Positions 35,083-44,929 of a stretch of DNA of 64,000 nucleotides are shown here, piece by piece. Where the stretch lies: the NCBI RefSeq assembly GCF_902459655.1, contig NZ_CABPSB010000002.1, positions 310,001-374,000 on the forward strand. The letters run 5' to 3'. The notes below the pieces were generated by a model. It did not search any database. It was not told the DNA's origin and worked only from the letters and a program-made list of their open reading frames with translations. Within the stretch, counting starts at the first letter, position 1. Each line of letters opens with the position of its first letter. Position numbers and translations under genes: made by a program. The DNA is from Pandoraea anhela. GTDB taxonomy: Bacteria; Pseudomonadota; Gammaproteobacteria; Burkholderiales; Burkholderiaceae.

Positions 35083-35330
35083 GCGCTAGCAGTATCGCCC
35101 TCGCCGTCGCGGCGTCGAGACGCCAGGACAACATGACGTCGGGACCGCAAGACGATTCGGGCCGGGGCACGCGCTTGCGGCTGCCGTCGGATACCAAGCG
35201 ATTCGGCCCTGCCGGACCCTCCGGGGCAACCCGCGTGCGGGATATGTCACGCGATTTTGAACCGCGTTGCCCCGCGTCGCTATCGCCGGGCCGTTATACC
35301 CATCATCGGGCAGCGTTTTGATTCAAACGC

Positions 35331-35360
35331 AAAAAGGGCTTGCGATATGCGCAAGCCCTT
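35331..35360 (-). terminator. Rho-independent terminator of tRNA-Phe
   Basis: AAGGGCTTGCG (35334-35344) pairs with CGCAAGCCCTT (35350-35360); on the minus strand a T-run follows. It lies 6 bases after the 3' end of the tRNA. Confidence 0.88.
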
Positions 35361-35366
35361 CGAATT

Positions 35367-35442
35367 TGGTGGCCTGGGTCGGAATCGAACCAACGACACG
35401 CGGATTTTCAATCCGCTGCTCTACCAACTGAGCTACCGGGCC
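35367..35442 (-). tRNA. tRNA-Phe (anticodon GAA)
   Basis: The 76-nucleotide minus-strand sequence folds as a tRNA with D-arm AGCTCAGTTGGTAGAGC, anticodon loop TTGAAAA (anticodon GAA), T-arm with GGTTCGATTCC and an encoded CCA end. The acceptor stem pairs GGCCCGG with CCAGGCC, leaving a C-A mismatch at the fifth pair. Confidence 0.96.
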
Positions 35443-35563
35443 AAGAGAAAAGCGATTATAGAGACTGAATGCGCTTTGCGCAAGCCCTTATCGTCACTTT
35501 ACTGAAAAAATCTGCGCAAAAGCGGCATGACGCAGCACGGGGGCGCGTCGCGTCGCCATGGCG

Positions 35564-36304
35564 TCAGGTCTTGCTCTTGGACAGTTCGACGCCCAGTTGT
35601 TTGAGCTTGCGATACAGGTGCGTGCGCTCCAGCCCGGTTTTCTCGGCCACACGCGTCATGCTGCCGTGCTCCTTGGCCAGATGGTAGGCGAAGTAAGCGC
35701 GCTCGAAGGCGTCGCGCGCTTCGCGCAGCGGTACATCGAACGAGATGTCGGCAGACATGCCCGTGCCGGCCACGCCGCTCACGCCGTCGCTATCGTTCGC
35801 GCCGAGCGGCACGTGATGCGAGGCGGCGCCGTTCAATCCGGCCCCCGGATGGCGCGCCTCGCTCTCGCCGAACGCGCCGGTCTCGAGCGCGTCGTCATCG
35901 GCGTCGAAAGCCCCCGTCGCACCGCCGGCGGCCTCGCGCTTGCCGCGCGCCAGCCCCTGCTCCACGGCCTGCAACAGCTTTTGCAGGGCAATGGGCTTTT
36001 CCAGGAAGTTGAGGGCGCCGATCTTGGTCGCCTCGACGGCGGTGTCGATCGTGGCGTGTCCCGACATCATGATCACGGGCATGGTCAGCAGTTGCTGGGC
36101 CGCCCATTCCTTGAGCAAGGTCACGCCGTCGGTATCGGGCATCCAGATATCGAGCAGCACGAGGTCGGGCGTATGGGCGGCACGGAACACGCGCGCTTCA
36201 TGCGCGTTCTCCGCCACCTCCACGACATGCCCCTCGTCGCTCAGAATCTCCGAGAGCAGCTCCCGGATCCCCATTTCGTCATCCACCACCAAAATGGTTG
36301 CCAT
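35564..36304 (-). CDS. NtrX-like response regulator without AAA+ domain
   Basis: A 246-residue regulator. The receiver domain (1-120) has the acidic pocket VVDDE, phospho-acceptor Asp52 (LVLLDIWMP) and Lys in FLEKPI. After a Gly/Ala/Asp-rich linker a Fis-type helix-turn-helix closes the protein (SMTRVAEKTGLERTHLYRKL). The sigma-54-binding AAA+ domain of true NtrX is missing, so it cannot open sigma-54 promoters. Its ATG lies one base from the stop of the kinase gene, its evident partner. Confidence 0.9.
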   Translation of the reverse strand: MATILVVDDEMGIRELLSEILSDEGHVVEVAENAHEARVFRAAHTPDLVLLDIWMPDTDGVTLLKEWAAQQLLTMPVIMMSGHATIDTAVEATKIGALNFLEKPIALQKLLQAVEQGLARGKREAAGGATGAFDADDDALETGAFGESEARHPGAGLNGAASHHVPLGANDSDGVSGVAGTGMSADISFDVPLREARDAFERAYFAYHLAKEHGSMTRVAEKTGLERTHLYRKLKQLGVELSKSKT

Positions 36305-38656
36305 TTACGCTACCTTCGTGTGTTCTGCCGGCTTGTTGCGCGGCAGTTCCTGGTCGTCAGCCAATTGAGTAAACAAGATCGAAATCTGTGCACCTGCACT
36401 GCCTTCACCCTCGGGCAATGGCCGGTTACGGAGATCGATGCGCGCCTGATGCTCATCGATGATCTTCTTGACCATCGCCAGCCCGAGGCCGGTGCCCTTC
36501 GCCTTGGTCGTCACGTAGGGTTCGAAGGCGCGGGTCAGAATGCGCGCCGGGAAACCCGGCCCGTTGTCCGTGATCGTCAGACGCACTGCCGTGCGCTTCG
36601 GTTCACCCGGATGCACATCCGTTCCTGCGTATTCTACTGTCTTCGTTTCCACCGTGATAAGAGGGTTTTCGGTTCCGCCGACGGCATCTTGAGCATTCTG
36701 CAGCAGATTATGGATAACCTGTCGCAATTGCGTCGAGTCGCCGCGAATCTCCGGCAGATCGGCATCGAGATACGGCCGAATCGCGCCACGCCCTTCATCC
36801 ACCCCATATAACGTCAGCACTTCGCCGATCAGCTCGTTGATTTGCAGCGGATGCATGATGGCAGGCGGCAGGCGCGCGTAGTCCCGGAAATCGTCGACCA
36901 TGCGCTTCATCGCCGCGACCTGATTGACGATGGTCGTCGCCCCCTTGCGCAACACCTCGGCGTCGGCCGGCGGCAGCTTGTCGGACAGTTTCATCTGCAA
37001 CCGCTCCGCCGACAACTGAATCGGGGTGAGCGGATTTTTGATCTCATGAGCCAGCCGTCGCGCCACCTCGGCCCACGCCACCGAGCGCTGTGCCGAGATC
37101 ACGTCGCTAATGTCGTCGAACACCACCACATATCCGCCACCCGCACGCGTGGGCACACCGGCCACCGCCATCATCGGTTCGGGCAGGTGCGAGCCGCGCA
37201 CCAGCAACGTCACGCCATCGGTTTCGCCAGGCAGCGTCAAGCCGATCTGCTGCTGCCAGTGCCCCCCCGGGCCGAGGTCGGCGTTGGCGTCGCGATCCGC
37301 GAACGCACGGCGCAGCGTCTCACCGAACTCTACCAGCGCCGGGATATGGGCGGGCGAGCGATTCAGTTCACCCTGAAAACTTTGCTTGAAAATGCGTTCG
37401 GCGCCGGCGTTGGCCGTCGTCAGGCGGAAGTCGCGATCGAACACGAACACCCCGGCCGTCAGGCTCGACAGAATACTTTCCAGGTGCGCCTTCGAACTTT
37501 CGAGTGCGAGCCGATTGCGTTCGACGTTAGCCCGCGCGTCGGACAACTGGCGTGTCATCGCATTGAACGCCTGCGTGAGGAAGCCGAGTTCGTCGTTGGT
37601 GCGCACCTCCCCCTTCGGCGACAAGTCGCCCGCCGCCACTTCCTGTGTGCCGCGCGCGAGCAGGAACAGCGGTCGCGCCAGCTGGCTGCCGAGCGCCAGC
37701 GCCAGCATCATCGCCACGAAGGTGGCGAGGAACAGCGACAACGTGAGGGTGCCGATATACATCTTGCGCAACCCGGTGCGCCCGAGCGCCTTTTCCTGAT
37801 ATTCGCGATAGGCGTTCTGCACGGCCTCGGCGCTCTGCGCGAGATTGGCCGGCACCAGTTGCGTGACCTGCAGGAACCGTTCGTCGTCCTGCAACGACGA
37901 GGTATAGGTCGACGGAATCCGGATCACGACCCGCCAGCGAAGCTGATCATGCCCCTCGCGCTTGTCGTAGCCTTCGCTGCCGCCTTCGATCGCCGTGTAA
38001 CCGCGCGACTGCGAGCGCGCCTGACGCAGCATGAGCGGCGTCGGCAAATCGGGCACCAGCGCATTGAAGTTGCTCGATGCGGAAGCCTGCACCCGTCCGT
38101 TGCCATCGACGATGGTCGCGTCCTGCAAGCCGAACTGGTCGCGCATGCGAAGCAGCGTGAGCGTGCCGCCCTTGTCGCCGCTCGACGCCAGATTGTCGGC
38201 CACCAGTTGCGCCTTCGCGCTCAGATCCGACAAACCGTTGTTCAGGATCGCACGGCCGAGTTCCAGCCCGGAATCGAGCGCGGTCTCCACACGCACGTCG
38301 AACCACGACTCGATGCTGCGCGAGACGAACTGCAACGACACCAGATAAATGATGCCGCCGGGCAGCACACCGACCAGTGCGAAGAAGATCGCGAGCTTGG
38401 CGAGCAAACGCGTACCGAAGCGTCGCTGACGCAACCGCACGAGAATGATCCAGACGAGCGCGCCGACGATGAAGATGAAGATGATCGCGACGGCAATGTT
38501 CGCCGTGTACAGCAGCGAGTAGTAACGATCGAAGAACTCGGTATTGGCCGACGCGAGCGCCAGCAGGCCGAACAGGCCGATGGCGACCAGCGCCATCGTG
38601 ACGATCAGCGTGCGGATGACGATATGCTTGAGCAGGCCGCCGCCGTTATTTGACAC
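36305..38656 (-). CDS. NtrY-like membrane histidine kinase
   Basis: A 783-residue sensor. The N-terminus has several transmembrane helices (LIVTMALVAIGLFGLLALA; AIIFIFIVGALVWIILVRLR) and an extracytoplasmic loop, followed by HAMP (LARPLFLLARGTQEVAAGDL), a PAS-like region, the phospho-acceptor H-box (RRLAHEIKNPLTPIQLSAER) and the ATPase domain (DNGPGFP; TKAKGTGLGLAMVKKI). It is the sensor partner of the downstream response regulator, next to DUF4390 and rsmB. The signal is unknown; NtrY-type kinases sense nitrogen or redox state. Confidence 0.9.
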   Translation of the reverse strand: MSNNGGGLLKHIVIRTLIVTMALVAIGLFGLLALASANTEFFDRYYSLLYTANIAVAIIFIFIVGALVWIILVRLRQRRFGTRLLAKLAIFFALVGVLPGGIIYLVSLQFVSRSIESWFDVRVETALDSGLELGRAILNNGLSDLSAKAQLVADNLASSGDKGGTLTLLRMRDQFGLQDATIVDGNGRVQASASSNFNALVPDLPTPLMLRQARSQSRGYTAIEGGSEGYDKREGHDQLRWRVVIRIPSTYTSSLQDDERFLQVTQLVPANLAQSAEAVQNAYREYQEKALGRTGLRKMYIGTLTLSLFLATFVAMMLALALGSQLARPLFLLARGTQEVAAGDLSPKGEVRTNDELGFLTQAFNAMTRQLSDARANVERNRLALESSKAHLESILSSLTAGVFVFDRDFRLTTANAGAERIFKQSFQGELNRSPAHIPALVEFGETLRRAFADRDANADLGPGGHWQQQIGLTLPGETDGVTLLVRGSHLPEPMMAVAGVPTRAGGGYVVVFDDISDVISAQRSVAWAEVARRLAHEIKNPLTPIQLSAERLQMKLSDKLPPADAEVLRKGATTIVNQVAAMKRMVDDFRDYARLPPAIMHPLQINELIGEVLTLYGVDEGRGAIRPYLDADLPEIRGDSTQLRQVIHNLLQNAQDAVGGTENPLITVETKTVEYAGTDVHPGEPKRTAVRLTITDNGPGFPARILTRAFEPYVTTKAKGTGLGLAMVKKIIDEHQARIDLRNRPLPEGEGSAGAQISILFTQLADDQELPRNKPAEHTKVA

Positions 38657-39539
38657 GGGCAGCTCCGGGCGGCGCCGCCGCGTTGAAGGCGAGCGGCAGT
38701 TTGCCCGTCATCCGGGGCGCGCTGCTCGACATATCGGACGATGCCGTCGCTGTGAGCCCCGTCAGACCGATGCCCGTCGACGTGCTGGGCGGTGCCAGCG
38801 TCATCGAGAAGGGAGAGGCGGCGGCGGAAACCGTGGAAGCGGACGCGGCGGACGAGGCGGAGGCGGTAGAGGCGGTGGAGGGCGGCTGCGCCCCCGGTGC
38901 CGCAGCCATCGCGGGTATCGACAGGCTCGCGGCGGCCGGCGCTTGCGCCGGAGAGAACAGGAAGCGTGCCCAGTCCGAACTGAGGTTCCAGTCGCGGTTA
39001 TTCACCGCGTCGATCTGAAACGGCTTGGGCATGAGGGCATTGTCGAGTCGCATGCGAACGGACGCCTGATACTGCGTGCCCGACTTGACCACGCCCTTTT
39101 CGATCACCCGCCAGCCGCTCACGTTGCGCACGAGCGCGAGCGCCTCGCGCAACGAACCGAAGCCGAGTTGCAGGCCACCGCTATTGCTGTTGCCGTTATT
39201 GCTCGAAACACGGTATTGCCGCGTGAGCGGCTGGAACCACAACCGCACGCTCTGCGACGTATTCACCACCTTCTCGTCGAACCAGTACCAGCGCGAGCGC
39301 GTGAGTTCGAAGTCCGTCGTGAAATAGAGGGAGACGCCGCGATTGACGGCATCTTCGAGGCTGTTGTTGAGCTCGAAAGCGAAGCGCGCGTCGAGCGACC
39401 AGCCGCCGTCGGACGGTTCGAGCCGTGCCTCGCGCACCTGGATGTCGTTGTCGGCGAGCGCGGGTGTCGCGTAGCCGAGCGCGAAGACGCTCAGCAGCAG
39501 CGGCAGCAGGCAGGCCAGTAGCCGTTGGGAGAATGTCAC
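38646..39539 (-). CDS. DUF4390 exported protein
   Basis: A 297-residue protein with a signal peptide (LACLLPLLLSVFALGYATPA). The mature part fits DUF4390 (FAFELNNSLEDAVNRGVSLY; TRSRWYWFDEKVVNTSQSVR). The last about 80 residues are a low-complexity Ala/Ser/Pro tail unlike the core domain. It overlaps the kinase start by 11 bases and rsmB by 4, so the genes are coupled. Function is unknown. Confidence 0.88.
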   Translation of the reverse strand: MTFSQRLLACLLPLLLSVFALGYATPALADNDIQVREARLEPSDGGWSLDARFAFELNNSLEDAVNRGVSLYFTTDFELTRSRWYWFDEKVVNTSQSVRLWFQPLTRQYRVSSNNGNSNSGGLQLGFGSLREALALVRNVSGWRVIEKGVVKSGTQYQASVRMRLDNALMPKPFQIDAVNNRDWNLSSDWARFLFSPAQAPAAASLSIPAMAAAPGAQPPSTASTASASSAASASTVSAAASPFSMTLAPPSTSTGIGLTGLTATASSDMSSSAPRMTGKLPLAFNAAAPPGAARVK

Positions 39540-40855
39540 CGTTTCTGGAAACGAGCGTAGTAGAAACCGTCGTGGGCGCCGCCGGGAGTCATCAGCAGTT
39601 GCCCGGGAGCGTCCAATCGTACCGCATCTGTGCGAACCCGTTCAAACCATTGCGCTTGTCGTTCGTTTTCCGACGGAAAGACGGAACACGTCGCGTAAAT
39701 CAGCTCGCCGCCCACGGCCAGCGTGTTCCAGAGCGCCAGCAGAATACGCCGTTGCTCCTCCACCAGCGCGGCGATATCGGCCTCGCGACGCAGCCAGCGA
39801 ATGTCCGGGTGACGCCGCACGATGCCGGCGGCCGAGCACGGCACGTCGGCCAGAATCCGGTCGAACGGCACGCCGTCCCAGCCCCCGCCGGACCACTTCG
39901 ACGGGTTGCCCGCGTCGCCGATGCGCACGTCGGCTTCCAGCCCGAGACGTTCGAGATTCTCGTAGATGCGCGGCACCCGCGTGCGATCCGATTCGAGCGC
40001 CGTGACGTGAACGTCCGCCATTTCCAGAAGGTGCCCGGTCTTGCCGCCGGGTGCGGCGCAGGCGTCCAGCACCCGCATGCCCGCACGCGGCGACTCGCCG
40101 AGCACGAGCGGCGCGGCCAGTTGCGCACCGGCGTCCTGCACCGAGACCCAGCCGTCTGCGAACCCCGGCAGACGATCCACCGGCACCGCCTGCGCAAGAC
40201 GCAACGCCACCGGGCCGATGACCTCGGCGTCCATGCCGGCGGCGCCCAGGCTCGCCTGCATCTGCGCCACGCTCACGCGCCGGGTGTTCACACGCAGCGT
40301 CATCGGACCGCGGCTGTCGCCGGCGGCGAGCAACGTCTCCCATTGCTCGGGATAGGCGTCGCGCAAGGTGTCGATCCACCACGTCGGGTAGTTCCAGCGG
40401 GCTTCGGGTTGAGTGGCGATTTCCGCCATCAGTTCGGTGCGCTCGCGCAAGAAGCGCCGCAGGACCGCATTGGCCAGTCCCTTGGCGGCGACGGTGCGGC
40501 GTTGCGCGGCGATCGCCTCGACCGCCTGATCGACGACGGTAAATTCGGTGTACGCAGCACCTTCGGCATCGTCCTGTAGCAGGGCGAGCGCGCACAAAAG
40601 AATATCGCGCACGCGCGCCTGAAGCGTGGGCTTGACCAGCAGGGCGAGCAACGCTCGGCTGCTTCCCAGACGACGCACGGCGCGATAGGCGAGATCCTGG
40701 GCGGCAGCGCGCACGGTCGGCGCGCACTGAGTGGTCGCTTGCGCGAGTGCCTGCGGCAACGCGGTGCCCTTCTGGACGGATTCGAGGGCCTGAGCGGCGC
40801 GTTGCAGCGCGTAGGCCAGGGATTCGGTGGGCAGACTCGGTTGCGGCATGGGCAT
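39536..40855 (-). CDS. rsmB: 16S rRNA m5C967 methyltransferase
   Basis: A 439-residue enzyme. The N-terminal NusB-like RNA-binding domain (YALQRAAQALESVQKGTALP; ILLCALALLQDDAEGAAYTE) is followed by the SAM-dependent Rossmann domain (VLDACAAPGGKTGHLLEMAD) with the catalytic cysteines in DVPCSAAGI and YATCSVFPSEN. ATG at 40855 or 40849 is the likely start. In many proteobacteria rsmB lies next to fmt/def; here it heads the DUF4390-kinase group. Confidence 0.93.
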   Translation of the reverse strand: MPMPQPSLPTESLAYALQRAAQALESVQKGTALPQALAQATTQCAPTVRAAAQDLAYRAVRRLGSSRALLALLVKPTLQARVRDILLCALALLQDDAEGAAYTEFTVVDQAVEAIAAQRRTVAAKGLANAVLRRFLRERTELMAEIATQPEARWNYPTWWIDTLRDAYPEQWETLLAAGDSRGPMTLRVNTRRVSVAQMQASLGAAGMDAEVIGPVALRLAQAVPVDRLPGFADGWVSVQDAGAQLAAPLVLGESPRAGMRVLDACAAPGGKTGHLLEMADVHVTALESDRTRVPRIYENLERLGLEADVRIGDAGNPSKWSGGGWDGVPFDRILADVPCSAAGIVRRHPDIRWLRREADIAALVEEQRRILLALWNTLAVGGELIYATCSVFPSENERQAQWFERVRTDAVRLDAPGQLLMTPGGAHDGFYYARFQKR

Positions 40856-41183
40856 TCTACAAACGAACATGCCCGCGCGACGGCGGGCATGTGAGGCTAT
40901 CAGACGGCTGTCGGGCGACAGGATAGCAGACTGACGCCCCCCCATTGCGCCCGACACTTGCCCCTGCCGCAGGGGCGACACCAAGCGCGTCAGCCCTCAC
41001 TTCGCACCCGTCTGCGAGACACGACATCCCGGGCGCCCCGGCATTTCATCAGACGCCCGCTTCGCGCGACGAGCGCCGGCTTCGCATAGCGCGCCCGGGC
41101 CGTGAGGGTTGATGTCAGATTGGTCCACGACGTTCCGCCCTTCAATACCAACCTGCGTACTAACGCCCATCCCAACGCCCATC
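40856..41183. promoter_or_regulatory. Divergent region between rsmB and the GH99-like gene
   Basis: About 330 bases without a supported gene. A perfect 10-base-pair hairpin (40867-40876 with 40883-40892, ACATGCCCGC / GCGGGCATGT) lies only 12 bases in front of rsmB, so it would be in that gene's leader; on the minus strand it is followed by T-rich TTCGTTTGT, so it could act as an attenuator. The remainder is GC-rich with no recognised site. Confidence 0.45.
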
Positions 41184-42812
41184 ATGCGAAAACGCCATCT
41201 CCCAGCACTCTTGCTCAGTCTGCTCGTCGCCACCGCGGCCCAGGCGCAGAACCCGGACACCAGCACGCTGAACGATCAGGTCTTTGCCGCCTATCAGGGC
41301 TGGTTCCATTGCCCCGGCGACCCCGGCCCGGATAGCAACTGGTTCCACTGGTCGTACATCTCGCAGGTCGTGCCGGACGCGAACATGGTGAGCGTGCCGG
41401 GCTATCCGATCACCACCGAGTATCCGGTTCAGTCGCGTTGCGCCGTGCCCGGTCTGACGGTCAACGGCCAGCAGGCCTACTTCTTCACGTCGTTGTCGTC
41501 GGGCACTGCACAGACGCACTTCCGCTGGATGCGCGAATACGGCATCGACGGCGCGATGCTCCAGCGCTTTCTCGGCTCGCTGGACTCGTACTACGCCGAA
41601 CGGGACATCGTCCTCACCAACGCTTTTCAGGCCGCGCGCGACAACGGACGCAGCATCATGATCGAGTACGACATGAGCGGCATGTTCAACGACACGCACA
41701 GTCAGGCGGAGGAAGATGCGCTCTTCAACAAGATCACGGCCGACTGGACCCATCTGGTCAACGACCTGCACATTCTCGACAACCCCGGCTACCAGAAGCA
41801 CAATGGCAAGCCCGTCGTGTCGCTCTGGGGTATCGGACGTCCGGCCGACGAATTGTGGGGGGTGAAGCCGGCGCTCGCGCGGCGCGTGATCGCCTGGTTC
41901 AAGAACACGGCGCAAACGACGGTGATCGGCGGCGTGAGTCCGTTCTGGATGGAACTGCCGGAGTGGAAGGACACCCTCGCAATGCTCGACGTCATCCAGC
42001 CCTGGAACGTCGGCTCCTACAGCACCGAGGACGACCTCGACTGGCAACTGCGCAACCGCATCAAGCCGCAGCTCGACGCCACCCGGGCCTCGGGGCAGCT
42101 CTACATGCCGACCGTGCTGCCGGCTTCGTCGGGACGCGATCGCGCGAACGGCAACCGCCCGACCATCGGCGCGCATTCCCGAGGCGGCGCGTTCTTCTGG
42201 CATCAGGCTTACGACGACCGTAGCGCCGGCGTTCGCACGATCAAGATCGCCATGTTCGACGAAGTCGGCGAGGGCACGTCGTTGCTGAAGCTCGCGAGCA
42301 ACGCCTCGGAGACGCCATCACAACTTCAGTGGGTCAACCTCGATCAGGACGGCCTGCGCTTGCCGCACGACTGGAACCTGCGCATGGCGCACGAGATCGG
42401 CAACCTCTTCCACGGGGTACCCGGCTACACGCGCACCACGCCGACAGATCCGGGGCCGTTCGATTCGAGCATTCCGGAGTGCGGCGTGCTCAAGCCGAAT
42501 CAGGCGATCACAGGCACGGCGTCGGTGTCGTCGTGCGACGGCCACATGAGCCTGCGTCAGGAGAGCAACGGCACCGCCGGCCTGTACCGCGACGGCACGC
42601 TCGCCGCAACGATCGGCAAGCCGGCCAATGCCAGCGGCCGGTTGCTCATGCAGGGCGACGGCAATTTCGTCAGCTACGACACCACAGGCAAACCGCTCTG
42701 GGCGACCAGCACGGAGAACCATGCCGGTGCGTACCTGTATGTCGCCAACGACGGAACCGTTCGTGTGATCTATCAGGGCGAGGCGATCTGGACGTCGCCG
42801 CCGAAGCCCTGA
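41184..42812 (+). CDS. Secreted GH71/GH99-like glycoside hydrolase with bulb-type lectin domain
   Basis: A 542-residue protein. The start at 41184 gives a signal peptide (RKRHLPALLLSLLVATAAQA); the earlier ATG adds non-signal residues. Residues 25-390 look like a GH99-like (or GH71-like) barrel (FAAYQGWFHCPGDPGPDSNW; YGIDGAMLQRFLG; KPVVSLWGIGRP; FWMELPEWKDTLAMLDVIQP). The last 90 residues carry a bulb-lectin repeat with MQGDGNFVSYD. Such enzymes act on mannose-type glycans, and the lectin part would help binding. Substrate and export route beyond Sec are not shown. It stands alone on the plus strand. Confidence 0.82.
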   Translation: MRKRHLPALLLSLLVATAAQAQNPDTSTLNDQVFAAYQGWFHCPGDPGPDSNWFHWSYISQVVPDANMVSVPGYPITTEYPVQSRCAVPGLTVNGQQAYFFTSLSSGTAQTHFRWMREYGIDGAMLQRFLGSLDSYYAERDIVLTNAFQAARDNGRSIMIEYDMSGMFNDTHSQAEEDALFNKITADWTHLVNDLHILDNPGYQKHNGKPVVSLWGIGRPADELWGVKPALARRVIAWFKNTAQTTVIGGVSPFWMELPEWKDTLAMLDVIQPWNVGSYSTEDDLDWQLRNRIKPQLDATRASGQLYMPTVLPASSGRDRANGNRPTIGAHSRGGAFFWHQAYDDRSAGVRTIKIAMFDEVGEGTSLLKLASNASETPSQLQWVNLDQDGLRLPHDWNLRMAHEIGNLFHGVPGYTRTTPTDPGPFDSSIPECGVLKPNQAITGTASVSSCDGHMSLRQESNGTAGLYRDGTLAATIGKPANASGRLLMQGDGNFVSYDTTGKPLWATSTENHAGAYLYVANDGTVRVIYQGEAIWTSPPKP

Positions 42813-42819
42813 GGCGACA

Positions 42820-43677
42820 TCACTCGTAGCGCCCGGTACGCGCCATTTCCATCAACCGGGCAATACGCTCCTCGGTCGCGGGGTGGGTGCTGAACAAGTT
42901 CTGCAACCCACCCGCGCGCAGCGGATTCATGATCATCATCTGCGCCGTGGCCGGATGCTGCTCGGCCGTATCGAACGGAATGCCCTGCGCGTAACGGTGG
43001 ATCTTGTCGAGCGCCATCGCGAGCGCCTGCGGGTCGCCGGAAATTTCCGCACCGCCCCGGTCCGCTTCGAACTCGCGCGCGCGCGAAATCGCCATCTGAA
43101 TCAGCGATGCGGCCAGCGGCGCGAGAATCGCCACGGCAATGCTCGCGATCGGATTGGCCGGACGGCCGTTTTCGTCGCGGCCGCCGAAGATCATGGCGAA
43201 GTTGGCGAGCGCGGAGATCGCGCCGGCCATCGTCGCGGAAATCGTCGAGATGAGAATGTCGCGGTGCTTCACGTGCGCCAGCTCGTGCGCCATCACACCG
43301 CGCAACTCACGCTCGGAGAGGACACGCAGGATACCGGTCGTCGCCGCCACGGCAGCGTTCTCCGGATTGCGGCCGGTCGCGAATGCGTTCGGGGCATCCT
43401 CGTTGATGAGGAACACCTTCGGCATCGGCAGGCCGGCGCGCTGCGACAACTCGCGCACCATGTTGTAGAACTGCGGGGCGCTGGTTTCGTCGACCTGCTG
43501 CGCGTTGTACATGCGCAGCACCATCTTGTCCGAGAACCAGTACGAAAAGAAATTCATCGCGAGCGCAAACGCCAGCGCGAGCATCATGCCCTGCTTGCCG
43601 CCGATCATGCCGCCCACCACCATGAACAACGCGGTGATGGCCGCCATCAGCAGGGTGGTCTTCATCCAATTGAACAT
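42820..43677 (-). CDS. htpX: Membrane zinc metalloprotease HtpX
   Basis: A 285-residue inner-membrane protease of misfolded membrane proteins. Two N-terminal transmembrane helices come first ([39 protein letters not shown]), then the zinc site HELAH at 131-135, further transmembrane segments and the downstream Glu in [13 protein letters not shown]. Usually heat- or envelope-stress induced. Confidence 0.96.
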   Translation of the reverse strand: MFNWMKTTLLMAAITALFMVVGGMIGGKQGMMLALAFALAMNFFSYWFSDKMVLRMYNAQQVDETSAPQFYNMVRELSQRAGLPMPKVFLINEDAPNAFATGRNPENAAVAATTGILRVLSERELRGVMAHELAHVKHRDILISTISATMAGAISALANFAMIFGGRDENGRPANPIASIAVAILAPLAASLIQMAISRAREFEADRGGAEISGDPQALAMALDKIHRYAQGIPFDTAEQHPATAQMMIMNPLRAGGLQNLFSTHPATEERIARLMEMARTGRYE

Positions 43678-43890
43678 GGTGTTCTCCTCTGCAAATTCTT
43701 GATGACCTCATAGAGTCACGCACTTTGCGTGTCCTCGGGCGTTAGATGGCGACGCCTCTCGAAAATTCAACGTCCGGTGTGACTCCTGCGCACGTTTTTC
43801 AGACGTTCACCGCGATTCGGGGCGACTTCCGCGACGTTTTGCGTCATTTTCGTACTGTTTTGATGAACAGAACGCGTCGTCCCAAAAAGC

Positions 43891-44868
43891 TCAAGGCGTT
43901 TCGCCCGACGTCAATACGTCGCCCGGCGCCAAGGCAAAACCCGCGAGGAATTCGCGCACCGGCAAACGCTTGCCGCCCGGCTTCTGGCATTCGGTCACGC
44001 GCAGCGCGCCTTCGCCGCAGGCGATCACGATGGCGTCAGCGCTCACTTCGAGCACCGTACCGGGCGCGGCGCCCGATCGACCTGCGACGGGGCTGGCGCG
44101 CCACAGCTTCACGGGCGTGTCGTGCACCGTGCCCAGCGCGCCGGGGAACGGATCGAACGCCCGCACCTGACGGGCCAGCATTTCGGCCGGTTTGCCCCAG
44201 TCCAGCACCGCTTCATGCTTGGCGATCTTTTCGGCGTAAGTGACGCCCGCTTCGGGCTGAGGCTCGGACGGCAGGTGGCCATCGCGCGCCAGTTGACGCA
44301 ACGCGTCGACGATCAGCTTGCCGCCCAGCGCCGCCATGCGGTCGTGCAGCGTGGCCGTCGTGTCCTGCGCACCGATGGGCTCGGCTTCACGCAGGATCAT
44401 CGCGCCGGTGTCGAGACCGGCGTCCATCTGCATGATGGTGATGCCGGTCTCGGCGTCACCCGCTTCGATGGCGCGATGAATCGGCGCGGCGCCACGCCAG
44501 CGCGGCAGCAGCGAGCCGTGAATGTTCAGGCAGCCGTAGCGCGGCAGATCGAGGACTTCCTGCGGCAGGATCAGGCCGTAGGCGGCCACGACCATGACGT
44601 CCGGTGCGAGCGCACGCAGTTGTTCGATCGCGGCCGACGCTTCCTCGGGGGACTTGCCGTTGCGACGCAGCGACGGGGGCTGCGCCACCGGCATGCCATG
44701 CGACTGCGCATACCGCTTGACCGGGCTGGCTTGCAGCTTCATGCCCCGCCCGGCAGGACGATCCGGTTGAGTGAGCACCAACTCCACCGGGAAGCCAGCA
44801 GCATCGATAGCGGCAAGCGCGGTTTGTGCGAACTCCGGTGTGCCGGCGAAAACGATGCGAAGCGTCAT
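43891..44868 (-). CDS. fmt: Methionyl-tRNA formyltransferase
   Basis: A 325-residue enzyme that formylates initiator Met-tRNA. The start at 44868 ([19 protein letters not shown]) has AGGAGG upstream. The formyl-transfer region is [20 protein letters not shown] and the folate loop [14 protein letters not shown]; the C-terminal OB domain is complete ([20 protein letters not shown]). Normally it directly follows def, but here a glycosyltransferase gene lies between them. Confidence 0.96.
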   Translation of the reverse strand: MTLRIVFAGTPEFAQTALAAIDAAGFPVELVLTQPDRPAGRGMKLQASPVKRYAQSHGMPVAQPPSLRRNGKSPEEASAAIEQLRALAPDVMVVAAYGLILPQEVLDLPRYGCLNIHGSLLPRWRGAAPIHRAIEAGDAETGITIMQMDAGLDTGAMILREAEPIGAQDTTATLHDRMAALGGKLIVDALRQLARDGHLPSEPQPEAGVTYAEKIAKHEAVLDWGKPAEMLARQVRAFDPFPGALGTVHDTPVKLWRASPVAGRSGAAPGTVLEVSADAIVIACGEGALRVTECQKPGGKRLPVREFLAGFALAPGDVLTSGETP

Positions 44869-44929
44869 GATGAACTTCCTCCTGCTGACCGCTTGGATGT
44901 GACTGGGTGTGACTGGGATGTGCGTCGAC

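Noticed and set aside
35083-35330. preQ1 riboswitch in front of queC
   Set aside because: No compact hairpin with an A-rich tail typical of the class was recognised.
35367-35442. tRNA-Phe as the integration site of the T3SS region
   Set aside because: The que genes lie between it and the T3SS, no integrase is present and I found no direct repeat of the tRNA 3' end.
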